Of a stretch of 64,000 nucleotides of DNA, positions 34,401 to 46,211 are shown one piece after another; position 1 is the first letter of the stretch; every line of letters begins with the position of its first letter. The stretch is from the NCBI GenBank assembly GCA_002189035.1, contig CM007990.1, forward strand, positions 4,526,001 through 4,590,000, in the 5' to 3' direction. Source of the DNA: Utricularia gibba. Taxonomy: Eukaryota; Streptophyta; Magnoliopsida; Lamiales; Lentibulariaceae. Made by a program: the position numbers and the translations under genes. The notes beneath the pieces were generated by a model that searched no databases, was not told where the DNA came from, and saw only the letters and a list, made by a program, of their open reading frames with translations.

Positions 34401-37087
34401 ATATAATCATCTCATTTTCAGGAACTTACCTTCACATGATCACCCCTCTTATGCAAATAATTCCTTCTCCAGTGAGATACATAAAGAGTGAGCTGATTAA
34501 AAAGTGCCCCTGCAAAATGCACAAACAGGCATCACATACCTCAAAAAGGCAGGAGCTGTTAAGGACTCACTTGTAAACTTGTGTATGGTTATGCATACCG
34601 AGAAGACCCCCAATAACTCCTATAATTGCCATAGGCAACAACTCCTGGAATGAGTAATCTTCTTGGCCACTAAAAATAATAATGTTTAGCATACGGATGA
34701 AAACTTGTAACACATCAAGTGAATGCTAAGATGATCACCCTGAAATGTCCCAAATAATAAAACCTCCAGAGCCAAAATGCCCACACTTTCCACTGGTACA
34801 CCAAGCCATAGCAGTACGCACCACAACTGCCACAATGGCAGATGTAAAAAAAACTCGCCACATAAGCTGACTCCTCCACCTGAAACAATAAGAGGAAGGT
34901 CGTAGGGTTCAGGATGCAATAGCACTCATTTATTATTGGTAAGCGTGATCTTCAGATTTCAAAAATCCCAATATCTCGTCTACATGTATATGCACAAATA
35001 GGGTCTCTCCATAATATCTGGAAATTCAGCGCATACTTGACTAGATTATTAAATAAATAGGCTCATTGTACATATCTCAGTAACTTCATCAGCCTTGTGC
35101 TCTTGAGAAGTGGAAAATATTGGAGAGTCAAAATAGAAATTTTTTAAAAAAAAATCAAACATTTAAAACGGCTAGAGATGCTACAGAGCAGACAATGATC
35201 TTTTAGTGAAATAACAGTACCATGATGTTACTTCTTCCAGTGCGAAGAGCACACCGCCAACTGGAGCCCTAAAAGCTGCAGCTACTCCTGCTGCGCACCC
35301 ACAAGTGACCTAGTTCAAAATAAGCAAGCATACCAGAATACACAGTAAACCAACAAGGTTGCAGAAACTAGACCTTCTAATATAAGATAAAGATACATAT
35401 TTAGTTTGTAAACTCACAAGATCACGACGATCTCGTTCATTTGTGAATATTTGAAGCCATTTTGAACGAAAATGATATTTCGTAGATCCACCCTGTTTAG
35501 TAAAAGATAATTGTTAGACACAGATATCTTAAATGAAAACATCCAGCTACTAAGATAAATGATGCAAATGAAATTCTGAGTCAACTAGCCAAATCAAAGA
35601 ATTTGACGTTAAAACCCTCATACTAATTATGAACTTACTTGTCCAAGTAATGAAGCTATACAAGCACCAATATGAACAAGTGGACCTTCTTTACCAAGGG
35701 CCAAGCCACCTGCAACGGACCCTATGCTACCAAAAATCTGTCATTAGGGAGAAAGAGTAAAAATTCCATAAAAAAGATGACGGTGTGAAGAAAAAATGAA
35801 TTGTGATGGTGCCTGACCTTCCCAACCAAAGTTCTAAACAGAAGTATGCCACGTGTGTCAATACCTGTATGTTGAGTGAATCATTATCAGATATAAGAAC
35901 ATCCAAATGACCAATCTTGTTGGAAGAATTGTAAATACCATTTAAATAACCCTTAATTTCAGGGATTCCAGATCCAGCAGCTGCTGGTGCAAAATGCGTG
36001 ACAATATATACAGAGGATAACACCAGAGCCAAGTTGATCAGCGTATAGACCAAGAATCCAGCAAAGTATGACCTTTGAATTATGTTGAAGGTCAAGGAGT
36101 ACTTCCATCCAGCAAAATTTTCAACAGATATATTGATAAGAATGGCAGCTAGTGCAGTTCCTGATACATGCAGAAAAACATTTAAATATTGGACTCAAAC
36201 CACACATAAGAGATATAAGGATTAAGGACTATCTTTCTTTTTGTTCAATAATTCCATTCTTATTTATCTTAGGAATTTTGGGCATATTTCAACTTTCTTC
36301 CATGCTTCCATTTCTTATCCCAAACTTTTCAATAGTTATACATTCATGCAATATTTTCGTATTTTGTCCATGAAAAGTACACTCAATCTCAAACTACAAG
36401 AATAGACACATGAAAAAATCACTTAACAAGAATAGAATGTCAACATGTGAGCATGTGAGTAAAAATATCTAAGATGCAGTGGGTGTAACATGAAATAAAA
36501 GTTAAACTCACCGATTCCAATGAGAAAAGCCAAAATCCACTTCACCATAACAATATATGCAACACACAGCTTTCCCCGGTTTGCCTGTAAGAGGACAAAT
36601 AACCTTTTTTTAATCACATATGTCGTGTCTTGTCAAGTATGAATACTTAATAATCCAAAAATATTCAATGTAGACTTTACGTTGTTAAAAATTTATTAAA
36701 AGACAAATATTTCCACTAAATTGGCAACCCCCCACTACGACCACCAATAATTTAGAAACAAACTTTCTAACTTCATTCATAGGTGGATGACAAACTAAAA
36801 GTAAAATGTAGTTCTGCACAGCTCAAACACTGTGTCGGAAAAAAATTCATAAGAATCATTTCGGCAACATGACTGACAGATAAAAATCCACGAACCTGTT
36901 CTTCCCTGTAAGCGCTATTCTCAATAACTTCATAATCAAGGCTCTCAACATTTCCTGTTTCGTCTTCCCTTAAATCGCCTAGCAGGTCACGAACTCCAGC
37001 GCTGTCCGTGTTGGCTTCCGAGTTGGGAAGACGTGACGATAGCAGTTTAGCCGTCTCCATTCCATTCTCCAAATGATCCGAAAGCAT
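31483..37087 (-). CDS. CLC-D: voltage-gated chloride channel/antiporter, CLC-d type
   Basis: CLC-d is a trans-Golgi network anion transporter working with the V-ATPase in lumen acidification. I trace about 22 coding exons on the minus strand; the first are 37087-36896 and 36584-36512, the last is 31596-31483. The N-terminus reads [20 protein letters not shown] and then [16 protein letters not shown], as in Arabidopsis CLC-d. Pore motifs are present in order: [13 protein letters not shown] with Ser (the chloride-type residue, where nitrate-selective CLC-a has Pro), [11 protein letters not shown] with the gating Glu, [10 protein letters not shown] with the proton-pathway Glu, and [12 protein letters not shown]. 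Two CBS domains follow (around [18 protein letters not shown] and [16 protein letters not shown]). All checked introns are GT-AG. The start ATG at 37087 matches the family. Confidence 0.93.
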
Positions 37088-37769
37088 CACGACTATGTGT
37101 GGTCGGCAAAACGTGAATGACAGCTAGCTTGATCGAACCTAAACCCTCATCGAAAACATTTCTTTTTCAGAGAGAGTTACGTGAACGGAGGATTTTAGCC
37201 ACACAACCTGCAAATTCTGACACCCCCTGGGACGATCAAATTGGACCGGCAATTTAATATGAAACACGGAACCAAGTTCTGCGCACCTTGGCGGCCTCCG
37301 TCCCAATTCCGATGGAGAAAAACGAGGAATGGAACGTCAGAGCCTGACTTAGCGTGCATTCATTCGCTATGAAAACTACGGAGTGCTCAATACAGCAACT
37401 GTAAATAATCTATTTCTTAGATTCAGGGAAGAAAATGTGTTAATGTTCTTCCCTAGTCTAGACTATTCCCCACACTGCGTCGGCCCATATAAAGGATGGG
37501 CTGAGCTGATGTACGCCCGGCCCAGTATTTGTTCAGAAAAGCCCATATTCGGATCCATTTAAATTGGCAACCATGGCTGTTTATCGCTGCTCTTGTATTT
37601 TGAGCACCTGACGATCTTCTCATAATCACCTCTCTGCTATTCTTGTTCAGATTCCGGTTCAGGTTCCGGTTCCTCGCAGTCGGCAACGACAGATTGATTC
37701 CTAGTCTCTCGCATTGTGAGAGCTCTCGAGGGTTTTGATGCGAGCTGACGACAAGTGAGCAGATCGGGG
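37088..37769. promoter_or_regulatory. divergent promoter region between CLC-d and MAP70
   Basis: These 682 bases separate two start codons pointing outward, so both leaders and promoters lie here. Short open frames on the minus strand within it have no protein-like features. Confidence 0.5.
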
Positions 37770-40730
37770 ATGACGGAGGTTGCTGGTGAGGGAAGTGTGG
37801 GCGCGACGACGGAGCACGTGTCCCGTGACACTGGCGGGAATGCGGCGGCTTCAGGAGCGGCGTTGTCAGTGTCGGCGTCGTTCAAGGGTACGACGTCACG
37901 GCGGAGGGCGTTTGTACGACCTAGCGTCGACGCGGATGAGTTGATAGGCTCGCTCCACGGTTCGGATCCGGTGAAGCTGGAGCTTAATCGACTTGACAAC
38001 GAAGTCAGAGGTTAGTCTCTGTTGCCGGATCCACAAGATTTGCCTTGTCTTTTGAATGTGAAACGCCGTCGTTTTGGCTGCTTTCGCATTAACTCCTGTG
38101 TTTTTCCTGGGAGCATCACTTAACGTTTCTTTTGTTTTTGTGTTTCCTGCAGATAAGGAAAGGGAACTGGGAGAAGCGCATTCACAGATAAAGGCGTTGA
38201 AGCTCTCTGAGAGACTTCGGGAAAAAGCTGTTGAAGAGGTTTTGTTTAGCACACCTGATTACATTTTTTTGGTATCTGAAAAACAAAGACGTTTAGCATT
38301 AGCCGTCGCTTTCAGTTAGCTATTGATTATAGAAAGATTTAGCAGAATCAAGTTTCAGAAATATATGCGTTTCTTCATATGGTTTTTCTAATGTTCCAGC
38401 ATTTTGCTGAATCGAAAAGTAACCCAAGGTTTCCATTTTGTTATAGTTGACTGATGAATTGTCGAGGGTCGAGGAGAAACTTAAATTAACGGAATCTCTG
38501 CTTCAGAGCAAGGTATAATGTTTCTTATTCTGAAGTCATTTGTCCCTTTTTTCTGGATATTGTTCTGTAGATATTAATGCCGTTTAAGATCTTCTTCTTG
38601 TCAGAATCTTGAGATTAAGAAACTTAATGATGAAAAGAAGGCCTCAATGGCTGCTCAGTTTGCTGCTGAAGCTACTCTTCGGAGAGTTCATGCTGCCCAG
38701 AAGGATGATGATATGCCTCCAATTGAGGCCATTCTGGCTCCGTTGGAAGCTGAACTCAAACTGTCACGACAGGAGGTTTGTGGTTTCAGCAGTTTGCTCT
38801 TCCGTTTGGCCTCTTAATTTCTTATCTTTGTCTCAAACTAACTCAATTGTCCACTTAGATTGCAAAGCTACAAGATGATAACAAAGCATTGGACCGACTG
38901 ACAAAATCCAAAGAGGCTGCTCTACTTGAAGCAGAGAGAACTGTGCAGATAGCAATGGCAAAAGCGTCTATGGTGGATGATCTGCAAAACAAGAATCAAG
39001 AATTGATGAAGCAGATAGAAATTTGCCAGGCATAACACATTTCTGTGATTTCTCGTTTTTGTGCCAGAAGTTTTGCTATTCTTTTTTCTTATCCATTTAC
39101 CACCTTTTTTGCTATCGTGTCAGGAAGAAAATAAGATACTGGATAAAATGCATAGGCAAAAAGTCGCTGATGTTGAAAAGCTAACCCAAACTGTTCGTGA
39201 GCTTGAAGAAGCCGTGCTTGCTGGTGGGGCAGCCGCAAATGCAGTGCGTGATTATCAGAGAAAAGTTCAGGAGATGAATGTAGTGATCCATAATTCATTT
39301 CCTTTATAGATTCTTGTGCAGTCAGTAAAATCAAGTATATCGAAGGCCATATTTCACTTTATTTCAGGAAGAAAGGAAAACTCTTGATAGGGAGCTGGCT
39401 CGTGCTAAGGTTACTGCAAATAGAGTTGCAACCGTGGTAGCGAATGAATGGAAAGATGCTAATGACAAAGTAATGCCTGTGAAGCAATGGCTGGAAGAAA
39501 GAAGGTTCTTGCAGGTGCTAACATTCCACGTCATTTGTCACAATACTTGTAGTTGTACGTAATGAGAGGTCACTGAGTTGAATTCCGGCTGAACTCTGTT
39601 TCTATTTCGCAGGGTGAGATGCAGCAACTCAAAGACAAGCTTTCTGTGGCTGAGAGAACTGCCAAATCAGAAGCGCTGTTAAAAGTAAATGGTTCCACTG
39701 AAAGTTTTGGTTAATTCTTTAGAATCATGTCATCAAGGGCCTTCTGAAATTTCGGACATAACATGCTTTTTTAACCTTCTCTTTCAGGAAAAGTTTCAAT
39801 TACGACTGAAGGTTCTTGAGGAAACCTTGAGGTCACCAAATGTCCCGCCTCGTGGAACTTTGGAACCAAGAAGCTCAAGCAATGGTCGCCGCCAATCGCT
39901 TGGTGGAGCTGAAAATATGACCAAAATAGCTGCAAGTTACATTTTACCCAAAAGATCCCCAACTTTTCAGAGTAAATCCTCTAGTAGTTGTACAGTATTG
40001 AAACATGCAAAGGGGACATCAAAGTCCTTCGATGGTGGATCACGATCTGTGGACAGGAGCAAAGTCCTTTTGAATGGATTAGGCCGAAATTTCAAGCAAA
40101 GTCAGTCCTGTGATGGAGCTAAGGAAATCGAACAGCCTGGTTGTACCTGGAAAGAAATGCCCGAAGGAAAAACCAGTGATGTACAAGTTGGAGTGGATAC
40201 CGAGGATGCTGTGCCTGGTTTATTATACGATCTTCTGCAGAAAGAGGTGATTTCTTTGAGGAAGGCTGGCCAGGAAAAGGATCAAAGTCTTAAAGACAAG
40301 GATGATGCAATTGAGGTCTCAACACTTCTACATTTACCATCGAACGTTTTCATTGCCTTTACATTAAGATTTCCTGTCCTCTTCAATGATCAGATGTTAG
40401 CAAAAAAAGTGGACACCTTGACTCGAGCAATGGAAGTCGAGGCTAAGAAGATGAGAAGAGAGGTAGCTGCTATGGAGAAGGAAGTAGCAGCAATGCGCGA
40501 GGATAAAGAGCATGACAGCAAATCGAAAAAGCTTGTGAATGCAAAGAGCTCCATCAACACTTCCCAGTTGCTGTCTGGAAGGTATGGTCCCCATGCATTA
40601 TGAGCCAAAAAGTATATGTTGAACTCATGCCAGCCCTTGTCCCTCTGATAACTTCCACCATTCCATCTGAGACAAGCTCCCCTTATGCAGGATCTTATCA
40701 AGAAGCGGAATGACCCGGAGCACACAATAA
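37770..40730 (+). CDS. MAP70: microtubule-associated protein 70 (MAP70)
   Basis: MAP70 proteins are plant-specific coiled-coil proteins that bind cortical microtubules and help pattern secondary walls. Eleven exons (37770-38010, 38153-38238, 38447-38512, 38605-38775, 38859-39029, 39124-39279, 39368-39514, 39613-39684, 39788-40315, 40394-40581, 40691-40730) join in phase to give 621 residues. Recognised blocks include LNRLDNEVRDKERELGEA, AAEATLRRVHAAQKDDDMPP, LEAELKLSRQEIAKLQDDN and NEWKDANDKVMPVKQWLEE. A basic Ser-rich stretch follows (SSNGRRQSLGGAENM, KHAKGTSKSFDGGSRS), then VPGLLYDLLQKEVISLRKAG and a final coiled coil. The last small exon gives RILSRSGMTRSTQ. Intron 5 begins with GC (tgccag/gcataa). 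Closest to MAP70-1 to -4 rather than the shorter MAP70-5. Confidence 0.94.
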
Positions 40731-41559
40731 CAGATAAATACTTCTGCAGTAACCTTTGATCTCCTGGTTTTTGAATCTCCTGTATGTATGATGCTTATGC
40801 TGTTTGGCTTTTTAGATTATTAATTAACCCAGGAATCCAAAAGTCGAGCTGCTCATCAAACCTTCTCCTTTTCAATAGAGTGAGCTGTATGTATGCCTTG
40901 GTAAATTAGAATTTGTTGCTTGTTTTTTTATCAGTAAAGACGGCATTTGGTGCTTGTGGGGGAGTCTTCATTATTACCATTGCTTTTTTTTTAAAAAAAA
41001 TTTAAATCCTCAGCCTGATTTCTTCGTTTGCCACATGAATCATTGAATCAAGATGTCTGTCTCACTGCAATAGTCTTGAGGACAGGTGTTCTCATTGATA
41101 GCTACTGTGGAAATGGTCTCCCCCCGTCATCATAGTTGTGTTGTTATTTGCTAGTATTCTCATTATTTTATAACCTGAATTTTAATGAATCTGTTAGTAT
41201 TCTAGCACATGTCTAGACTTGGTAGGGGTAACTTGATCACTTCTTTATATGTATTGAATCCCAGTCCAAATGCCTAGGCCCAACGACCCTAGCCTACTCT
41301 CTCGCAAAAGTGTGGAGTTTGGTAGCTAGGCAGTTGGTAGGGCAAGATTGGTAAGCTCTTCCAAGGAGGATCCACATAGTGATTGGGCCGGCCCACCAAT
41401 CACCAACGTGTTGGTTCTGGGACTTGGATGATTTGGGACTACATCCATTGCTTCTTCCTTCCAGTTCCTGGTTTGCCGTTGCTCATCCATTGCCATTTCC
41501 ATCTTCATGGATGATTTGCCGCAGCTTCTGCGGCTCCTTATCTAAACCCGTCTTCCCCT
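40731..41559. other. intergenic region
   Basis: This holds the 3' region of MAP70 and otherwise non-coding sequence leading into the guanylate kinase pseudogene. No gene is supported. Confidence 0.55.
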
Positions 41560-42358
41560 TCCTCCGTAGTTGCCAAACTCCTCATTTCGCGGTCATGCCC
41601 GTCCACTCCCTCCTTCAGTCGCAAAGTCGTTGTGCTCTGTTCCGGTTTGTAACATGAATCCGGTAACGAGTGAATTGGGGATGGCAACTGGAGTCTGCAT
41701 TCCGCACACTGATGGTGCGGGAAGGTCCGAAATATTCATCGTCCTTGGGAACCGTATTCAGCTCCCGAAACCGAGGCGGCTGATAATTGTGAACAGTGGT
41801 CCTAGTGGCGTGGGACAAGAGGCCCTAGTCAGAAGACTGCAGATTTGCATTTTGTGGTCACTGCGACTAGGTGAGCGAAAAGGCATGGTGAAATGGGAGG
41901 TAAAGATTACTTTTTTTCCGGAGCAAAAATGAATACCTGGGAATGGTTTAGAAAAATGAGCTGTTGTTGTAAGCATTAGTGTCGGTGATTATTAGGGGAT
42001 TCCCCGAGCGGCAGATAAGGGATCATACGGCTAAAGGCCGCAACATTGTTTTGAGGGTGGATATGCAGGGTGCTGCACCATTGAGAAGGTTCTTCAGAAA
42101 TAGTACTGTGTGTTTCTGGTGGCAGAAAGTGAGGTGCTGGTTAAAGACTGATGGATAAAACTCTGACATTTTCGAGGCTTTACTGATGAGAGTTGCAGCT
42201 GCTCTGGAGGTGCTGAGGGATATGAAGGAGTTTTGGAGTTCAGAAATAGTACTGTGACGTTATACGGAAGGTGAGACGGAGAGCTCAGTGAAAGTTTTGG
42301 AGTCCATCATTGATGCTGAGAAGGCTAAAGTGACCAAGTCCTTCCCAAGCTTTGGTTA
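41560..42358 (+). pseudogene. decayed, intronless copy of a plant guanylate kinase
   Basis: Broken pieces of guanylate kinase appear in the correct order across several frames. They are the P-loop region LIIVNSGPSGVGQEAL near 41780-41825, LHFVVTAT near 41845, GKDYFF near 41900, the NELLL-ALV segment near 41955, then RQIRDHTAKGRNIVLRVDMQGAA at 42008-42075, VCFLVAESE at about 42107 and SIIDAEKAKV at about 42305. Stops and frameshifts interrupt it, including TGA after the LHFVVTAT block and TAG and TAA in the NELLL region. The pieces run together without intron-sized gaps, whereas plant organellar guanylate kinase genes have introns, so this is probably a processed retrocopy. The P-loop Lys is replaced by Gln (GVGQ), which by itself would abolish ATP binding. 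The parent gene is not in this window. Confidence 0.82.
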
Positions 42359-42840
42359 ATGATGGTTCCAATGATATAGTTCTCCATGACTACTACATCG
42401 CCATAGTTTTTATTATATGATGTCTTTGTTGTGAATCCATTGTTGTCGTGGATCCATCATCTTCTTGTTTTTTGTTTCTCCATGGCTGGTTCCCGTTTTT
42501 TGAGAATCGCCATGTTGTTCTACATGTGCTTTTTGCGTCAGTTGTTCTGGTTTCCTCTTGAAACTTCAAAGGGATTGCCAGTGAGTAGTGTGTATTGCCA
42601 CTTTCGTTGCCCTGATGTATATTGTCACATGCTTCTGTCTTTTTTGTCACCTAATTCAGCCTTCCTGTAACCTTTCTTGCCAAAATGTGGATCATGGAAT
42701 TGTGATGACTGGGGTTCTGACCTTAAAAGTATGAGGATCCATGCCTTGTTTGATTGAAGCTTGTTTAAAACTTTGTTTTGAGCGATTTCCAGTGACCAAG
42801 ATTTCTGAAATCCGATCTCAAAAAGAACTTTCGATCCCTA
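42359..42840. other. intergenic region after the guanylate kinase pseudogene
   Basis: No recognisable coding sequence. A frame open over 80 codons (42431-42670) shows no family features. I found no clear poly-A tail downstream of the pseudogene. Confidence 0.5.
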
Positions 42841-44210
42841 GTCCGTTTTTCGAGATGGCGGAAAATGAGGACTCTGGGAAGGGGAAATTCGAGAGCTTCG
42901 TTATATTGCAGGACGTTGCAAAGAGGCACAACGTCGGGACTCTTTCATTGGCCTTCGGAAGCCGTGGCTCCACCTCGCACATGCGTGTCCGCCATTTGCG
43001 CTCCCGTTCATTGGCCTCTACTTTCCTGCAGGTTAATTCCCACGCTAATTTCCTCCAGGTTAATTCCCGATTCCTGAAAATCTTTCCCTTCATTGCCAAT
43101 AAGACGTTAGGTTATCACGTTGTCTCTGTTCTGCATATTCTGGGAAATGTCAATTTCGTGAATGATTTTGATTTTTCTCTCATGTGCACTTTGATTGCTA
43201 GATCTCACATCTTGTAGTTTCCCATTGCTATTACGTTTATTCAACTCTAGCTGGCATGCAAAGGTAAATGAGTTGCTGTTAAAGACTGTAATTTTAGTTT
43301 TCCTGGAGGGTGACCGCCGTTGAATGGTGTGGGGTAATAGAAAAGATGTGTACCCGTTATGAAGTATCTTCCTTTTTTCTCTACCTTCTTTTTGTCAATC
43401 AATTTTTTTGGTGATTATGAGAGGGGCTGTGATATTTTTGGGTGGAGATGGTCGATAGTGCGCCATGGCAGTGAATGATCGTCCATTGTGAAGAACACTA
43501 TTCTTCGTGGAATCGAGGTAGAATCATGACTAACACTTGCGTGCTGATTCGATCAATGGAAATGGAATAAGCTGCAAATGAGTTACTCAGACAGAACAGG
43601 GGAGATGCTGCTCCTTCCAAAGTCTTGGATGCATTATTCTGATTGTAGCCTTGGAGCTCAAGTTTTTGCGATGGTGTTCACAAGATAACCCACTTGATGC
43701 CTAACTATTTTGGTGGTAGCACTATAAAGCTCTAACCAGCTTCTTCTGGTTGTCATTTGTTGGAACATGTTATGATTCTTTATTTGCAGTTATCTTCAAC
43801 TAAATTCCACTGCTGCTTCCACGTACAGTTAATAAAGCTGTCCTTAGACTGAGTTTTGGTGATATACGGTTGGAAAAGAATTGGATCTGAAAGTCGAAAA
43901 ATCCCGGGTTTCCTTTGCCCAAAAAGAAGGGGAAACAGTTTTTCCGGTATCTCTAAGAGTGGAAATATTGGTTAGCCTCTAGATGCGCTAAAGTCTAGTA
44001 GCGGGTGGGGTTGGTTTCTTCTTCTGTAGTTGTGGTCCAATTTCAGGAAAAGCCGGCATTAATTGCTGTAATTTGTCAACATTGAAGTTCTACTTCTAGG
44101 AGCAGTTGCCTTGCTCTTTGTATTTTTGTGAATATATACTAACCTCTACTGCCAATTCATATATCATAGTCCCTTGTTCTGTATCTTTCTTTCTTTCTTT
44201 CTGTGTATAG
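42841..44210 (+). other. probable leader exon and long 5' intron of the DNase I-like gene
   Basis: The first coding exon of the DNase I-like gene is preceded by a strong acceptor (a run of cttt repeats, then gtgtatag ending at 44210), so an upstream non-coding exon is expected. A candidate ends at 43031 (cctgcag/gttaat), with a similar donor 24 bases later (ctccag/gttaat). It contains an open frame from ATG 42855. The intervening 1.2 kb looks like intron sequence. This is inferred from splice signals; transcript data would be needed to fix it. Confidence 0.4.
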
Positions 44211-44230
44211 AGATCAGAGTTGCCCCTGTG

Positions 44231-45704
44231 ATGCTCAGTGCTGTTAGCAGAAGCTTTCTAGGCATTTGGTTGAATCTACGCCGGTTGGTGTGGCGCCGGC
44301 CGCGGCCCAAGCTGGTCGTTAAAGGGTTGAAAAAACTGCACTCAAAAATTCAGCCTGCCAAGAGGAGAAAATGCAGATGCAGAGACAGTCAAGATGATCT
44401 TGTGAATGATGCCCTCACACACAGGACCATCAGGCTCGCAAGCTTCAATGTTGCATTGTTTTCCCTTGCTCCAGCAGTTCCTATGGATGAGAAACCAATG
44501 GATCACATCCCGAAAGGGGAAGTAGATCACCCAGTGACAAAATCTGTAGTTTCGGTTGAAACCCAAACACAGAACATGGTGATCGAAGTTGATGATTCAA
44601 CTTTCAGTTTTGAAAATCATCATCTTGGAGCTCCGGTGAGGTCCCCTATAAGTTTCCCGGCCGTAGGTGACTGGACCCTGATGGGCAGAAACATCCTTGA
44701 TGTGCTCAAAGAGGTGGATGCTGATATCCTGGCTCTGCAAGACGTGAAGGCCGTGGAGGAGAACGATATGGAGCCACTTTCCGATTTGGCCCGCGCCTTG
44801 GACATGAACTACGTGTTCGCCGAGAGCTGGGCGCCGGAGTACGGCAACGCCGTTCTCTCAAAATGGCCTATCAAGAGGTGCAAAGTTCAAAAGATATGCG
44901 ACGACAGAGACTTCAGGTGCATTCCATAAACTCCTTCTACTCTCCATTCTCGTGTAGTCTGATCATGTTCCAAGTTTGATACCTCTCTGTGAGACAGGAA
45001 CGTGGTGAAGGCCACCATTGATGTACCTTGGTCTGGGGAGCTGAACTTTTACTGCACGCAGCTCGACCATTTGGATGAGACCTGGCGCATGAAGCAGATC
45101 AACGCCATAATCGAATCCAGGGATCAACCACATCTCCTGGCAGGAGGACTCAACTCTCTGGATGCATCAGATTACTCATCAGACAGATGGAACACCATTC
45201 TCAAGGTACTAAACCAACACCATTTCTCCCAAACTTCCTCCATGAAACATAACTGGTATGGCATCCTCCCCAGTATTACGAGGAATTAGGGAAGCCAACT
45301 CCAAAAATGGAAGTAACAAGCTTGCTGAAGCAGAGACACTACACTGATGCCAAAGATTTCAGAGACGAACATGAGCCACTGATGATGACAGCTCAAGGCC
45401 AAAGTGAGACAACACCCAACTCTAAACACACTCATTATGCTACCCACTGATCTCACTCAAGTTCTTCCATCTTCTAACAGACACACAAGGCACTTGCAAG
45501 TATGGCACCCGGGTGGACTACATTCTGCGTTCACCGGGGTTGGACTATGCGTTTGTTCCGGGATCGTACTCCGTTTATTCGTCGAAAGGAACCTCGGATC
45601 ACCATATAGTTAAAGTGGACATCACTAGAATGGATAGTGGGAGGAGGAGCAAGCAGAATGGGATGAAACAGAGACGGAGAGTTTCCTTTTCAACCAAGCT
45701 CTAG
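44231..45704 (+). CDS. plant DNase I-like (endonuclease/exonuclease/phosphatase fold) protein
   Basis: Four coding exons (44231-44916, 44998-45205, 45274-45403, 45481-45704) join in phase to give 415 residues. The N-terminus is basic and Trp/Arg-rich (SFLGIWLNLRRLVWRRPRPK), after which the EEP fold begins with IRLASFNVALFSL. Later pieces are DADILALQDVKAVEE, GNAVLSKWPIKRCKV, PHLLAGGLNSLDASDYS, CKYGTRVDYILRSPG and GTSDHHIVKVDI. The last, with SDHH, is the usual catalytic His region. However, the metal-binding Glu of LQEV is Asp here, and the GDxN motif reads GGLN, lacking its Asp. The same GGLNSLD appears in Arabidopsis relatives as I recall them, so the family may have altered or no nuclease activity. 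The substrate is unknown. Confidence 0.85.
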
Positions 45705-46211
45705 TTGCCCTCCTTACAGGGCCCCAAGGGGAACTAACAAGTTGCTGACTGCATACATTCTTTCTGATCTTGAGGAGACCATCAAATCCTCGGCAACTGT
45801 AATATTCTGGATTGTAATTTCAACGTTGTAAAATTAATTTTATTACATGATAAATCTTTATTTTCATAAAAAAGAAAAATTCAGAATTATTTTTTTATTT
45901 GTTTTACTTTTTGTTTTATTAAAAAAATCTATTTTTAAAGGACAGTTATTTTTTTTTTAAAATAGCAATAATGTGATGTGAGCCCGGCCCAAAGAGTAAT
46001 ATCTGTCTATTTGTTCGATGCTCATCGAGAGTAGTTTCCAAAAAGGCCCAGCGTCAGATAAAAGCCCCAGGGTCTGGAGTCAGGCCGATCGACAAAAACC
46101 TCTCCGATCATCGACATCCGCCGTGGTGTGGGGGTGCCGTCATACGCTGATAAAAGCTGACATTTCGCGATTCTTTTTCTGCTTAGAAGAGGAATTTTTT
46201 GCTTTGCGGTG
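45705..46211. other. intergenic region between the DNase I-like gene and U1C
   Basis: The 3' region is AT-rich. The promoter of U1C follows, with the leader probably beginning around 46000-46150. No other gene is seen. Confidence 0.55.

Noticed and set aside
42431-42670. Hydrophobic 80-codon frame after the pseudogene
   Set aside because: No start or family support; probably chance in T-rich DNA.
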